Assembly: GCF_042434095.1 (NCBI RefSeq)
Contig: NZ_JBHLUE010000011.1
Location: 434,001 to 498,000 of the forward strand
DNA: 64,000 bases
Direction: 5' to 3'
Source of the DNA: KBS50 sp042434095
GTDB lineage: Bacteria; Actinomycetota; Actinomycetes; Mycobacteriales; Micromonosporaceae
Positions within the stretch are counted from its first letter, which is position 1; every line of letters starts with the position of its first letter. The position numbers and the translations under genes are program-made. Below are positions 1 through 8,388 of the stretch, piece after piece. The notes under the pieces were generated by a model. It saw only the letters and a list, made by a program, of their open reading frames with translations. It was not told where the DNA came from and did no database searches.

Positions 1-138
1 CGAGTAGGACGTGAAGTGTCCCCGCTCGAACGCCACGATCTCCAGGTCCGCGGGCTTGCGACGGCGTCGGGCCTGCGACGCGGCCGACATCCCGGCCGCG
101 TCGCCACCGATCACCACCAGGCGTTCCGGCACAGCCAC
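1..138 (-). CDS. FAD-dependent pyridine nucleotide-disulfide oxidoreductase, N-terminal fragment
   Basis: Only the first 44-46 codons are in the window; the gene continues beyond base 1. The translation opens with a Rossmann dinucleotide motif (VVIGGDAAGMSAASQARR) followed by an acidic strand end (IVAFERG) and HFTSYS. This is how CoA-disulfide reductase / NADH oxidase-type flavoproteins begin, so FAD binding is well supported while substrate is not. Start is GTG at 138 or GTG at 132; an AGGGG run suits 132 slightly better. It begins 2 bases after the stop of the upstream ligase, so the two are probably co-transcribed. What the downstream part encodes cannot be seen. Confidence 0.7.
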   Translation of the reverse strand, partial: MAVPERLVVIGGDAAGMSAASQARRRRKPADLEIVAFERGHFTSYS

Positions 139-140
139 CC

Positions 141-1280
141 CTATCCGCGGGTCTGCCGGGCCAGGTCGTCCAGCACGTCCGACAGTTGGCCCGTCCGGTC
201 GAACACGGCCCGCTGCCGTGCCGCGCCGGTGCCGTGGCTGTGCAGCTTACCCAGCAGGTACGTCACCAGGCCGAGGTCGCCGTGCCGCTCCAGCTGCGGG
301 CGTACCCGCTCGAAGAGCCCGCGCAGCACGTGCCAGGCCGGCCGGAGATCGCCGGTCTCGGGGTCGACGGCCTGGCCCTCCAGTCCGTCGTGCGCGGCCC
401 GCCAGTGCGCGCCCATCAGCCGGTGGTGTTCGAGCCGCGGCGCCGGCCGGTCCGCCTCGATGTCCACGACGGCCGTGGCCACCACGGCCCGGCACAGCGC
501 GGCGATCAGAATCGTGTCGTCCAGCGAGGGGCAGACGTCGCCGATCCGGATCTCGACCGTCGGGTAGCTGGCCGAGAGCCGGGAATACCAGTAGAGCATC
601 CCGTCGTCGAGCATCATCCCCGTGGTGATCAGCTGGTCGACCAGCCGCTGGTAGTGCGCGTACGACTCCAGCCAGGGCGTGGGAGAGGTGGACGGCCACC
701 GTTCCCAGAGCATGGACCGCCAGCTCGCGTAGCCGGTGTCCACGCCCTCGTAATACGGGGAGTTGGCGGTGGCCGCGTGCAGGATCGGCAGCCACGGGCG
801 CAGGTGGTTGAGCACCTGCACCGCCAGCTCCGGGTCGGGCACGCCCACGTGCACGTGCATGCCGTTGGTGCCCGGGCTGGGCACCAGCAGCGTGAACCGC
901 TCGATCATCTCGTGGTAGCGCGGCTTGTCCACCACCGGCGGCACCGGGCCGGGCATCGGTCCGGTGCCGACCGCCAGCAGCCGGGCGCCGGCCTCCTCGG
1001 CCGCCTCGGCCACGCCGGCGCGGAGCAGCGCGAGCGAGTGCCGCAGGGCCGCCAGCTCCAGCCCGGGCGGGCTGCCGATTTCGATCTGGCTGGTCTGGAA
1101 CTCCAGCTGCACCTGGCCGGCGAGCTCCGGTCGGACCCGTTCCAGCACGGCGTGCACGGCCGGCACGGCCGCGCCGGTCGCGGGGTCGGCGAGCAGGAAC
1201 TCCTCCTCGACCCCGACGGTGAGCAGGTCGGTCTCGGCCACCCTCGCCGGCTGGACCTGCTCGGCAACCTCTGGCGCCAT
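141..1280 (-). CDS. Carboxylate-amine ligase, YbdK / glutamate-cysteine ligase 2 family
   Basis: 379-aa member of the ATP-dependent carboxylate-amine ligase family (GCS2). Members join an amino acid amine to a carboxylate, classically glutamate to cysteine; many actinobacterial paralogues have no proven substrate. Supporting blocks: VGVEEEFLL near residue 20, the acid-rich ATP/Mg site; LEFQTSQIEIGSPP; the GTNGMHVHVGVPD core; and the C-terminal segment PTVEIRIGDVCPSLDD. Length is typical. I place the start at ATG 1280 (MAPEVAEQ) because upstream in-frame sequence looks non-coding. The gene diverges from lysX across 283 bp and probably forms an operon with the flavoprotein after it. A disulfide-reductase-like neighbour would fit low-molecular-weight thiol chemistry, but that is inference. 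Confidence 0.85.
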   Translation of the reverse strand: MAPEVAEQVQPARVAETDLLTVGVEEEFLLADPATGAAVPAVHAVLERVRPELAGQVQLEFQTSQIEIGSPPGLELAALRHSLALLRAGVAEAAEEAGARLLAVGTGPMPGPVPPVVDKPRYHEMIERFTLLVPSPGTNGMHVHVGVPDPELAVQVLNHLRPWLPILHAATANSPYYEGVDTGYASWRSMLWERWPSTSPTPWLESYAHYQRLVDQLITTGMMLDDGMLYWYSRLSASYPTVEIRIGDVCPSLDDTILIAALCRAVVATAVVDIEADRPAPRLEHHRLMGAHWRAAHDGLEGQAVDPETGDLRPAWHVLRGLFERVRPQLERHGDLGLVTYLLGKLHSHGTGAARQRAVFDRTGQLSDVLDDLARQTRG

Positions 1281-1531
1281 GCCGCACCGCCTGTCTGTGT
1301 TGTCCGCCGCTGTGGCCCATCCTGACGACGTGGACCCGGTGCCCGTTTTACCCACGGTCGCGCCGGCCGGAAACCGCGCTCCCAAACCCGGGGACAACGC
1401 GTTCCCGGGCCGGATGAACACGCGCCCACGCACCGGCCGGAACCGGGCGCACGCGCCGCACACATCGAGCCAAGCTCCGGCTCGTACGATGGCCACGACG
1501 CCACCGGGATGCCCGGGCCGGCTGTCCAGTT

Positions 1532-1546
1532 TAGGATAGTTTATCC
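1532..1546 (+). promoter_or_regulatory. Possible lysX promoter / small operator
   Basis: TAGGAT at 1532-1537 matches the actinobacterial -10 pattern TANNNT and lies 27 bases before the lysX start. It overlaps a perfect inverted repeat GGATA-GTT-TATCC (1534-1546). No convincing -35 is visible. The lysX ribosome site GGAGGG follows at 1552-1557. Confidence 0.35.
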
Positions 1547-1563
1547 CATACGGAGGGTCAGCG

Positions 1564-4500
1564 GTGACGATGCCGGCGCGGCGCGCCCGGAACAGCGGGG
1601 CGACCGACCATCCGAGGACGGGCTGGCGCCGGCACATCCCGCGGGCGTTCGCCATCCTGCTGCGTACGGTGGCCATCATCTGCGCGCTGGCGGCGCTGAG
1701 CAGCGCCTTCCGGAACGACTTCCAGCCGCTTCGCCGGACCATCGACGCGCTGATCATCCCGGCGCCGGCCAACCTCGCGTACGCGGCCTTCCTGGCCACC
1801 CTCGCGGCGGCCACCCGGCGGCGGAAGCGGGCGGCGTACTGGGCGCTGGTGGGCTACTTCTCGCTCAGCCTGATCTTCGACGCGCTGGCCGGGGGGCTCA
1901 TCCTCACCGTTCCCGGCGAGGAGCTGGTGGACCGGGCCGGGCGTCGGCTGTTCAGCGACTTCGACGTGGTGGGGGTGTGGGCCGGCACCGGCTTCGCCGT
2001 GGCGTCCCTGTTGCTGCTGGTGCTGGCCCGGCGCGAGTTCTACGCCCGGGTCCGGCCGGGCAGCGCCCGGCGGGCCGCGGCCGTCTTCGCCGGGTCGGCC
2101 GCCGCCGCCGTGCTGCTGGGCTATCTGTTGCTGACCGCCTTCCCCGGCAGCCTGGGCGGCACCCGCGACCGGCTCGGGTACGCCGTCGAGCGGGTGTTCG
2201 GTGGCGCCATCGTCATCGACCTCACCCGGCCCGGCCACGCGCCCGGCTGGGTCAACCTGCTGCTCGGCCTGTTCGGCGCGATCGCCCTGCTCGCCGCGTT
2301 GCGCACGCTGCTGCGCTCGCAGCAGGCCGCCGCCGTGCTCCGGCCGGAGGACGAGCAGCGGATCCGGGTGCTGCTGGCCGAGTACGGCGAGCGCGACTCG
2401 CTCGGCTACTTCGCCACCCGCCGGGACAAGGCGGCGATCTTCTCCCCGAGCGGCAAGGCGGCCGTGACCTACCGGGTGGTCAACGGCGTGACGCTGGCCA
2501 GCGGTGACCCGGTGGGCGACCCGGAGGCGTGGCCACCGGCCATCGCGGCCTGGCTCGAGCAGGCCCGGGCGTACGCCTGGACGCCCGCCGTGATGGGCGC
2601 CGGGGAGGCGGGCGCCAACGCCTTCTCCCGGGCCGGCCTCAAGGTGCTGCACCTCGGCGACGAGGCGATCCTGCTGGTCCGCGAGTACGCGCTGGACCGG
2701 CCGGACATGAAGCCGGTGCGCCAGGCCGTCCGCCGGCTTGAGCGGGCCGGCTGGACGGCCCGGCTGCGCCGGCACCGCGACATCCCCGCCGGGGAACTGG
2801 CCGAGCTGGCTCGGCTCGCCACCGCGTGGCGGGACACCGAGGGCGAGCGCGGCTTCTCGATGGCGCTCGGCCGGCTGGGCGACCCGGCCGACGCCGACTG
2901 CGTGCTGGTCGAGGCGTGCGACCCGGCGGGGACGGTCCGGGCGCTGCTCTCGTTCAGTCCGTGGGGCGCGACCGGGCTCTCCCTGGACCTCATGCGCCGG
3001 GACCGGTCGGCGGACAACGGCACCATGGAGTTCATGGTGTCGGCGCTGATGGCCGCCGCGCCGGCCCTGGGCGTGGAGCGGGTGTCGCTGAACTTCGCGG
3101 TCTTCAGGGCGGCCTTCGAGGAGGGCGCCCGGATCGGCGCCGGGCCGGTGATCCGGCTCTGGCGGCACACCCTGTTGTTCTTCTCCCGCTGGTGGCAGCT
3201 GGAGTCGCTGTACCGGGCCAACGCCAAGTACCAACCGCACTGGACGCCGCGCTACATCTGCTTCGCGGAGCGCCGCGAGCTGGCCCGGGTCGGCCTCGCC
3301 TCGGCCATCGCCGAGGGCTTCCTGGCGCTGCCCGGCAGCCCGGCGGCGCCGCTGCACACCGGCGCGCTGCCCGGGGGCGGCGTGGTCCAGTACGTGCCAC
3401 CGGCCACCGAGGCCGCCGCGGCGCCGGCCGCCGCCGGGGTCGTGCCGGTGCCGCCCCTCGCGCCGCAGCGTGCGGTTCCGGAACAGACCCGGGTACGCGT
3501 CGAGAAGCTCGACCGGCTGCGGGCCGCGGGCATCGACCCGTACCCCGTGGGATATCCGCGCACCGACGAGTGCGCCGCGGTGGCGGCCCGGCACGCCGGG
3601 CTGGGCGCCGACACCTGGACCGGGGAGACGGTCCGGCTGGCCGGTCGGGTGCTGCTGACCCGCGACCACGGCCGGCTGACCTTCGCGACGATCCGGGACG
3701 GCAGCGGCGACCTCCAGCTCATGCTGGACGGCGAGACCGAGGGCGGGCTGGAGCGCTGGCGGCGCACGGTCGACCTGGGCGACCACGTCGGGGTGACCGG
3801 CGAGGTGGGGACCACCCGGCGGGGCGAGCTGACCGTGCGGGTCCGGTCCTGGGAGCTGACCGCCAAGTGCCTGCGCCCGCTGCCGGACAAGCACCACGGG
3901 CTGGCCGACCCGGAGGCCCGGGTCCGGCAGCGCTACCTCGACCTGGCCATCAACCCGGAGGCCCGCCGGCTGCTGCGGGCGCGCAGCGCGGCCGTGCAGA
4001 GCCTGCGCGAGTCGTTGCTGTCCCGCGACTTCCTCGAGGTGGAGACGCCGATGCTGCAGCGGGTGCACGGCGGCGCCAACGCCCGGCCGTTCAGCACGCA
4101 CAGCAACGCCTACGACGTCACGCTGCACCTGCGGATCGCGCCGGAGCTCTATCTCAAGCGGCTTGCGGTGGGCGGCGTGGAGCGGGTGTTCGAGCTGGGC
4201 CGGGCGTTCCGCAACGAGGGGGTGGACTTCTCGCACAACCCCGAGTTCACCGTGCTGGAGGCGTACCAGGCGTACGCGGACTACGGCACGATGCGGACGC
4301 TGGCGCAGGAGCTGATCCAGACGGCCGCCGTGGCGGTGCACGGCGCCGCGCTGGCCTACCCGCCCGGCGGCGAGGGCGAGCCGGTGGACATCTCCGGGCC
4401 GTGGCCGGTGCGCACGGTCCACGAGGCCGTCTCGGCGGCGCTCGGCGAGTTGGTCACCCCGGACGCGGACGCCGCCGAGCTGCGCAAGCGCTGCGACGCG

Positions 4501-4941
4501 GCGGGCGTGCCGTACGACCCGAAGTGGGGCGCGGGCGCGCTGCTGCTGGAGCTGTACGAGCGGCTCGTCGAGGCGAGGACCAGCGCGCCGACGTTCTACA
4601 CCGACTTCCCCACCGAGGTGTCGCCGCTGACCCGGGCGCACCGGAGCGACCCCCGGCTGGCCGAGCGCTGGGACCTGGTCGCCTTCGGGATGGAGCTCGG
4701 CACCGCGTACTCCGAGCTGATCGACCCGCTGGAGCAGCGCCGCCGGCTCACCGAGCAGTCGCTGCTGGCCGCCGGCGGCGACCCGGAGGCCATGGAGCTG
4801 GACGAGGACTTCCTCACCGCGCTGGAGTACGCCATGCCGCCCACCGGCGGCCTGGGCATCGGCGTGGACCGGGTGGTCATGCTGCTCACCGGCCGCTCGA
4901 TCCGGGAAACCTTGCCCTTCCCCTTCGTCCGCGAAAGCTGA
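1564..4941 (+). CDS. lysX: Bifunctional lysylphosphatidylglycerol synthetase / lysyl-tRNA synthetase LysX
   Basis: 1125-aa fusion. It charges tRNA-Lys and transfers lysine to phosphatidylglycerol in the membrane, which lowers surface charge and protects against cationic peptides. The N-terminal ~240 residues hold several hydrophobic helices. A DUF2156-type aminoacyl transferase domain follows (about 260-580, including RGFSMALGRLGD and FMVSALMAAAP). From about residue 640 there is an OB-fold anticodon domain and a class II synthetase core: motif 2 in FELGRAFRNEGVDFSHNPEF and motif 3 in GLGIGVDRVVMLLTG. Length is close to the ~1170 aa of mycobacterial LysX. GTG 1564 is chosen over ATG 1570 because GGAGGG lies 6 bases before it. 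A separate housekeeping lysS is expected elsewhere. Confidence 0.95.
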   Translation: MTMPARRARNSGATDHPRTGWRRHIPRAFAILLRTVAIICALAALSSAFRNDFQPLRRTIDALIIPAPANLAYAAFLATLAAATRRRKRAAYWALVGYFSLSLIFDALAGGLILTVPGEELVDRAGRRLFSDFDVVGVWAGTGFAVASLLLLVLARREFYARVRPGSARRAAAVFAGSAAAAVLLGYLLLTAFPGSLGGTRDRLGYAVERVFGGAIVIDLTRPGHAPGWVNLLLGLFGAIALLAALRTLLRSQQAAAVLRPEDEQRIRVLLAEYGERDSLGYFATRRDKAAIFSPSGKAAVTYRVVNGVTLASGDPVGDPEAWPPAIAAWLEQARAYAWTPAVMGAGEAGANAFSRAGLKVLHLGDEAILLVREYALDRPDMKPVRQAVRRLERAGWTARLRRHRDIPAGELAELARLATAWRDTEGERGFSMALGRLGDPADADCVLVEACDPAGTVRALLSFSPWGATGLSLDLMRRDRSADNGTMEFMVSALMAAAPALGVERVSLNFAVFRAAFEEGARIGAGPVIRLWRHTLLFFSRWWQLESLYRANAKYQPHWTPRYICFAERRELARVGLASAIAEGFLALPGSPAAPLHTGALPGGGVVQYVPPATEAAAAPAAAGVVPVPPLAPQRAVPEQTRVRVEKLDRLRAAGIDPYPVGYPRTDECAAVAARHAGLGADTWTGETVRLAGRVLLTRDHGRLTFATIRDGSGDLQLMLDGETEGGLERWRRTVDLGDHVGVTGEVGTTRRGELTVRVRSWELTAKCLRPLPDKHHGLADPEARVRQRYLDLAINPEARRLLRARSAAVQSLRESLLSRDFLEVETPMLQRVHGGANARPFSTHSNAYDVTLHLRIAPELYLKRLAVGGVERVFELGRAFRNEGVDFSHNPEFTVLEAYQAYADYGTMRTLAQELIQTAAVAVHGAALAYPPGGEGEPVDISGPWPVRTVHEAVSAALGELVTPDADAAELRKRCDAAGVPYDPKWGAGALLLELYERLVEARTSAPTFYTDFPTEVSPLTRAHRSDPRLAERWDLVAFGMELGTAYSELIDPLEQRRRLTEQSLLAAGGDPEAMELDEDFLTALEYAMPPTGGLGIGVDRVVMLLTGRSIRETLPFPFVRES

Positions 4942-4959
4942 AAGGTGGGTGGGGGTGGC

Positions 4960-5610
4960 TCAGGCGGTGAGGTTGGCGCGGCGACGTTTGCGGACCTTCT
5001 GGGTGACCCACCAGGCTACGGCGGCTATGAAGAAGGCGGCGATGGCCCAGTTGAGGTAGCTGTTGTACTGCTCGACCTGCTGCCATTGGGAGCCGAGCGC
5101 ATAGCCGAGGCCCACGAGCAGCGAGTTCCACACCCCGCTGCCGATCGTGGTGAGCAGGATGAAGCGCGGCAGCGGCATCCGGTCGGCGCCCGCCGGGATG
5201 GAGATCAGGCTGCGGACCACCGGCACCAGCCGGCCGATCAGCACCGCCCACGAGCCGTGCCGGTCGAACCAGCGGTCCGCCCGCTCCAGATCGTCGGCGT
5301 CCACCAGCGGGACGTGATCGAGCCAGCGCTTCAGCCGGTCCTCGCCGACCGCGCGGCCCAGCCAGTACAGCAGTAGGGCGCCGCCGAGCGAGCCGGCCGT
5401 GGCGGCCAGCGCGGCGAGCACCACGTTGCCCTGGCCGGTCCGGGCCAGGTAGCCGGCCATGGCCAGGACGACCTCGCTGGGGATCGGCGGCACGATGTTC
5501 TCCAGCGCCACCAGCAACGCCACGCCGAGCGGCCCGATCGCGTCGATCACCGAGGCGACCCAGCCGGTCAACCCGCTCAGCTGGCTCGGGTCGGCGTTGT
5601 CGGCGAGCAC
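4960..5610 (-). CDS. DedA family integral membrane protein
   Basis: 216-aa DedA/VTT (SNARE-associated) family membrane protein. The family acts in membrane homeostasis, and some members flip polyprenyl-phosphate or phospholipids. Visible signatures are ENIVPPIPSEVVLAMAGYLA near the N-terminus, the Gly-rich segment AATAGSLGGALLLYWLGR, and the hallmark GRLVPVVRSLISIPAGADRM in the middle, followed by two hydrophobic helices and a basic tail (KVRKRRRA). The start is GTG at 5610, preceded by a G-rich GGGGGT ribosome site. It is convergent with lysX, 18 bases apart, with no obvious terminator between. A role in lipid handling near LysX is attractive but unproven. Confidence 0.9.
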   Translation of the reverse strand: MLADNADPSQLSGLTGWVASVIDAIGPLGVALLVALENIVPPIPSEVVLAMAGYLARTGQGNVVLAALAATAGSLGGALLLYWLGRAVGEDRLKRWLDHVPLVDADDLERADRWFDRHGSWAVLIGRLVPVVRSLISIPAGADRMPLPRFILLTTIGSGVWNSLLVGLGYALGSQWQQVEQYNSYLNWAIAAFFIAAVAWWVTQKVRKRRRANLTA

Positions 5611-5707
5611 GGGTCACCCCCGGAGGTACGGAACGGATGTCTCCTGATCAGCTACCCGTACCCCGGAAAAGCCCTGCATACCCGTCGGGTGGCGCGCGTC
5701 ATGCCGG

Positions 5708-6316
5708 TCAGGGATGCAGGGCCGCGTCGGCCGGGCCGGCCGTCCAGCCGAGAAACCGGACCGTCAGGTCGGCCCGGGTGGGCCCGCAGCAGTACGGCCC
5801 GGCCAGCGCCTCGACGTCCGGCGCCAGCGGGGCCAGCCGGACCAGCCGCCACGGCTCCTCGTCGGCCCGGGCCCGCACGGTCAGCGCGTCGTCCCGGCGG
5901 CTCACCCGGACCGTCACCGGCCGACCCGCCCACTCCGGCACGGGCGCGGTGGACCAGTCCGAGGCGCCATCGGTGCGGACGGCGCCGAGTTGGGGGGTGC
6001 CGTCGCAGTACTCCACCCCGGTCTTGAGCCATCGTTCGGCGTCCACCCGGACCAGCAGGCCGGCCTGGTCGAACTGCTCGGTGTAGTCGGCCACGAAGCG
6101 GACCTCGGCGGCCGTGTCCGGCGGCAGCGGGGCGAGCAGCGCGTGCCCGTTGTCGTGTACGAAGCCGTACGCCGTCGTGCGCCAGAAGTCGGTGCCTTCG
6201 GCCGCGGTGACCAGTAGCTCGCCGTCGCCGAGCGGCAGGCTGCGTACCGGGGGGTTGAGCCAGGTGCCGGTGCTCCAGCCGATCCGGCGGTGCACCGCCG
6301 GTCCCGCGTCGTCCAT
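5708..6316 (-). CDS. DUF1349 domain protein (concanavalin-like fold)
   Basis: 202-aa soluble protein of the DUF1349 family, a jelly-roll fold related to laminin-G/glucanase lectin domains and often linked to sugar metabolism. Typical blocks are GTDFWRTTAYGFVHDNGHALL, the segment around YTEQFDQAGLLVRVDAERWLKTG, EYCDGTPQLGAVRTDGASDW, and YCCGPTRADLTVRF at the C-terminus. There is no signal peptide, so it is probably cytoplasmic. ATG 6316 (MDDAGPAV) is the chosen start because longer in-frame sequence is low-complexity Arg/Gly/Pro. It diverges from the GH13 gene across 226 bp, consistent with a carbohydrate-related role, but no reaction can be assigned. Confidence 0.8.
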   Translation of the reverse strand: MDDAGPAVHRRIGWSTGTWLNPPVRSLPLGDGELLVTAAEGTDFWRTTAYGFVHDNGHALLAPLPPDTAAEVRFVADYTEQFDQAGLLVRVDAERWLKTGVEYCDGTPQLGAVRTDGASDWSTAPVPEWAGRPVTVRVSRRDDALTVRARADEEPWRLVRLAPLAPDVEALAGPYCCGPTRADLTVRFLGWTAGPADAALHP

Positions 6317-6402
6317 TCCAGGCACGGTACCGGCCGGCGCCGCGCCGCGGTGCCCCCGCGGCGCGGCGCGGCGGCACGGCCGCGCGCAGCCGGCGCACGG
6401 CC

Positions 6403-6450
6403 GGCCGGACCGTCCGGATCCGCCGCGGCCGGACCGCCCGGATCCGCCGC
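6403..6450. repeat. 24-bp tandem duplication in divergent promoter region
   Basis: Two adjacent 24-bp copies (6403-6426 and 6427-6450) differ at one base. They lie in the 226-bp gap between the divergent DUF1349 and GH13 genes. They may be simple slippage or a doubled binding site. Confidence 0.7.
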
Positions 6451-6542
6451 AGCCGGGCGCGCGGGCGGCCGTCCTGGCGGATGCCGCGAACGGCCACTGT
6501 GGCCGGTTTGCCGCGTCGGCCGTTGGGTTAAGCCAGGTACGC

Positions 6543-8225
6543 ATGAGCGACCGGTGGTACCAGGAGGCCGTTGTCTACTGCCTCGACATCGATACGTACG
6601 TGGATTCGGACGGCGACGGCGTCGGGGACATCCGGGGCCTGATCGGCCGGCTGGACTACCTGGCCCGGCTGGGCGTGACCTGCCTGTGGTTGCAGCCGGT
6701 GCATCCGTCACCCAACCGGGACGACGGCTACGACGCCACCGACTTCTACAACGTCGACCCGCGGTTCGGCAGCCTCGGCGACTTCGCCGAGCTGCTGCAT
6801 CAGGCGGGCAACCGGGGCATCAAGGTCATCATCGACCTGGTCGTCAACCACACCTCGGACCAGCACCCGTGGTTCCAGTCGGCCCGCTCCTCGCCGGACT
6901 CGCCGTACCGGGACTGGTACGTCTGGTCCGACACCGAGCCCAGCGACCGGCACCAGGGCATGGTGTTCCCCGGTGAGCAGAACGAGACCTGGAGCTACGA
7001 CCGCACCGCCAAGTCGTGGTACTACCACCGGTTCTACAAGTTCCAGCCGGACCTCAACTTCAGCAACCCGGCCGTGCGGGAGGAGATCAAGAAGATCGTC
7101 TCCTTCTGGCTCCAGCTCGGCGTCGCCGGGTTCCGCATCGACGCGGTCCCGTTCATCATCGAGCTGACCGAGCCGGGCAACCCGAATTCCCCCAAGGACC
7201 TCGACTTCCTCACCGAGCTGCGCCAGCACGTGCAGTGGCGGCGCGGCGACGCCATGCTGCTGGCCGAGGCGAACGTCGAACCCGAGCAGCTGCCGGCGTA
7301 CTTCGGTGACAAGGGCGGCTCGGGCAACCGGCTGCACATGCTGTTCGACTTCATGCTCAACGGGCAGCTGATGCTGGCGCTGGCCCGGGAGGACCCCGAG
7401 CCGATCATCGCGGCCCTGCGGGACACCCCGAAGCTGCCGGTGGGCGGTCAGTGGGCCACCTTCCTGCGCAACCACGACGAGATCGACCTGTCCCGGCTCA
7501 CCGCCGAGCAGCGCGAGGAGGTGTTCGCGAAGTTCGGGCCGGACGAGAAGATGCGGCTGTACGGGCGCGGCATCCGGCGCCGGCTCGCGCCCATGCTCGG
7601 CAACGACCGGCGGCACCTCGAGCTGGCGTACGCGCTGCAGTTCTCGCTGCGCGGCACCCCCGTGCTGCGGTACGGCGAGGAGATCGGGATGGGCGACGAC
7701 CTCGCGCTGCGGGGCCGGGACGCGATCCGTACCCCCATGCAGTGGTCGTTCGCGCCGAACGCCGGCTTCTCCTCGGCGCCGGCCGAGAAGCTGGTCCGCC
7801 CGGTGGTGGACCAGGGCGACTTCGGCTTCGAGCGGGTGAACGTGACCGCGCAGCGCCGGGACGACCGGTCGCTGCTGGCCTGGTTCGAGCGGATGATCCG
7901 CAGCCTGCGGGAGGCGCCGGAGGTCGGCTCCGGCACCTGCACCCACATCGACAAGGTCCTGCCGTCGGGCGTGCTGGCGCACCGGGCGGACGGGCCGACC
8001 GGGACGATGCTGTTCCTGCACAACCTCGGCACCGACGACGTGACGGTGGACCTCGGCGAGCTGTTCGAGGAGGCGCACCAGCCGACCGACGTGCTCACCG
8101 ACCGCCCGTACGACGCGGTCGGCAAGCTGGACGCGCTGCACCTGGGCGGCTACGGCTACCGGTGGATCCGGCTGTGCCGCAACGACGCCGGCTGGTCCAG
8201 CCCGGCCAGCTCCGCCACGGCCTGA
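6543..8225 (+). CDS. GH13 alpha-amylase-family enzyme, trehalose-synthase-like
   Basis: 560-aa GH13 enzyme. The four family regions are present: DLVVNHTSDQHPWF (region I), GFRIDAVPF with nucleophile D200, LLAEANV with acid/base E242, and FLRNHDEID with D312. The opening (SDRWYQEAVVYCLDIDTYVD) and the block ALRGRDAIRTPMQWS resemble trehalose synthase (maltose-trehalose interconversion). However, the N-terminal segment diverges from classical TreS, so a related transglycosidase or amylase is possible. There is no signal peptide, so it is intracellular. The start is ATG 6543; no fused maltokinase is present. A TGGGTTAAGC motif at 6524-6533 upstream is shared with the fabG leader. Confidence 0.85.
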   Translation: MSDRWYQEAVVYCLDIDTYVDSDGDGVGDIRGLIGRLDYLARLGVTCLWLQPVHPSPNRDDGYDATDFYNVDPRFGSLGDFAELLHQAGNRGIKVIIDLVVNHTSDQHPWFQSARSSPDSPYRDWYVWSDTEPSDRHQGMVFPGEQNETWSYDRTAKSWYYHRFYKFQPDLNFSNPAVREEIKKIVSFWLQLGVAGFRIDAVPFIIELTEPGNPNSPKDLDFLTELRQHVQWRRGDAMLLAEANVEPEQLPAYFGDKGGSGNRLHMLFDFMLNGQLMLALAREDPEPIIAALRDTPKLPVGGQWATFLRNHDEIDLSRLTAEQREEVFAKFGPDEKMRLYGRGIRRRLAPMLGNDRRHLELAYALQFSLRGTPVLRYGEEIGMGDDLALRGRDAIRTPMQWSFAPNAGFSSAPAEKLVRPVVDQGDFGFERVNVTAQRRDDRSLLAWFERMIRSLREAPEVGSGTCTHIDKVLPSGVLAHRADGPTGTMLFLHNLGTDDVTVDLGELFEEAHQPTDVLTDRPYDAVGKLDALHLGGYGYRWIRLCRNDAGWSSPASSATA

Positions 8226-8233
8226 GTGATCGC

Positions 8234-8309
8234 CGGGAGGGCCCGCGCCCGGCGGGAGGGCCCGCGCCCGGCGGGAGGGCCCGCGCCCGCCGGGAGGTCC
8301 GCGGCCTCC
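8234..8309. repeat. 19-bp tandem repeat array downstream of GH13 gene
   Basis: Three near-identical 19-bp units (8234-8252, 8253-8271, 8272-8290) and a degenerate fourth start 8 bases after the GH13 stop codon. Each is GC-rich and self-complementary (GGGAGGGCCC...), so RNA would fold strongly. It may act as a terminator or 3' stabiliser. Confidence 0.8.
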
Positions 8310-8335
8310 CGGCGGCGCCGACCGGCGCCGGTCGG

Positions 8336-8371
8336 CGTACGGCTGGGTTAAGCTCCGCACCCAGCCGTACG
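8336..8371. promoter_or_regulatory. 13-bp perfect inverted repeat in fabG leader
   Basis: The arms CGTACGGCTGGGT (8336-8348) and ACCCAGCCGTACG (8359-8371) are perfect complements around a 10-base loop. They end just before the fabG ribosome site (GGGAGG, about 8377-8382). TAAGCT (8349-8354) inside the loop fits the TANNNT -10 pattern. It is either a regulator operator or a terminator for the upstream gene. Confidence 0.6.
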
Positions 8372-8388
8372 TTACCGGGAGGTAGAAA

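Noticed and set aside
1558..4641. A 1027-codon open frame on the minus strand opposite lysX
   Set aside because: It is the mirror of a strong LysX reading; its sequence is Arg/Pro/Gly/His-rich without domains, as expected in high-GC DNA. The same applies to long antisense frames opposite 38550-41054, 42602-44689 and 57787-61359.
6708..8360. 550-codon minus-strand frame opposite the GH13 gene
   Set aside because: Low-complexity composition and no ribosome site; the GH13 catalytic residues on the plus strand are decisive.
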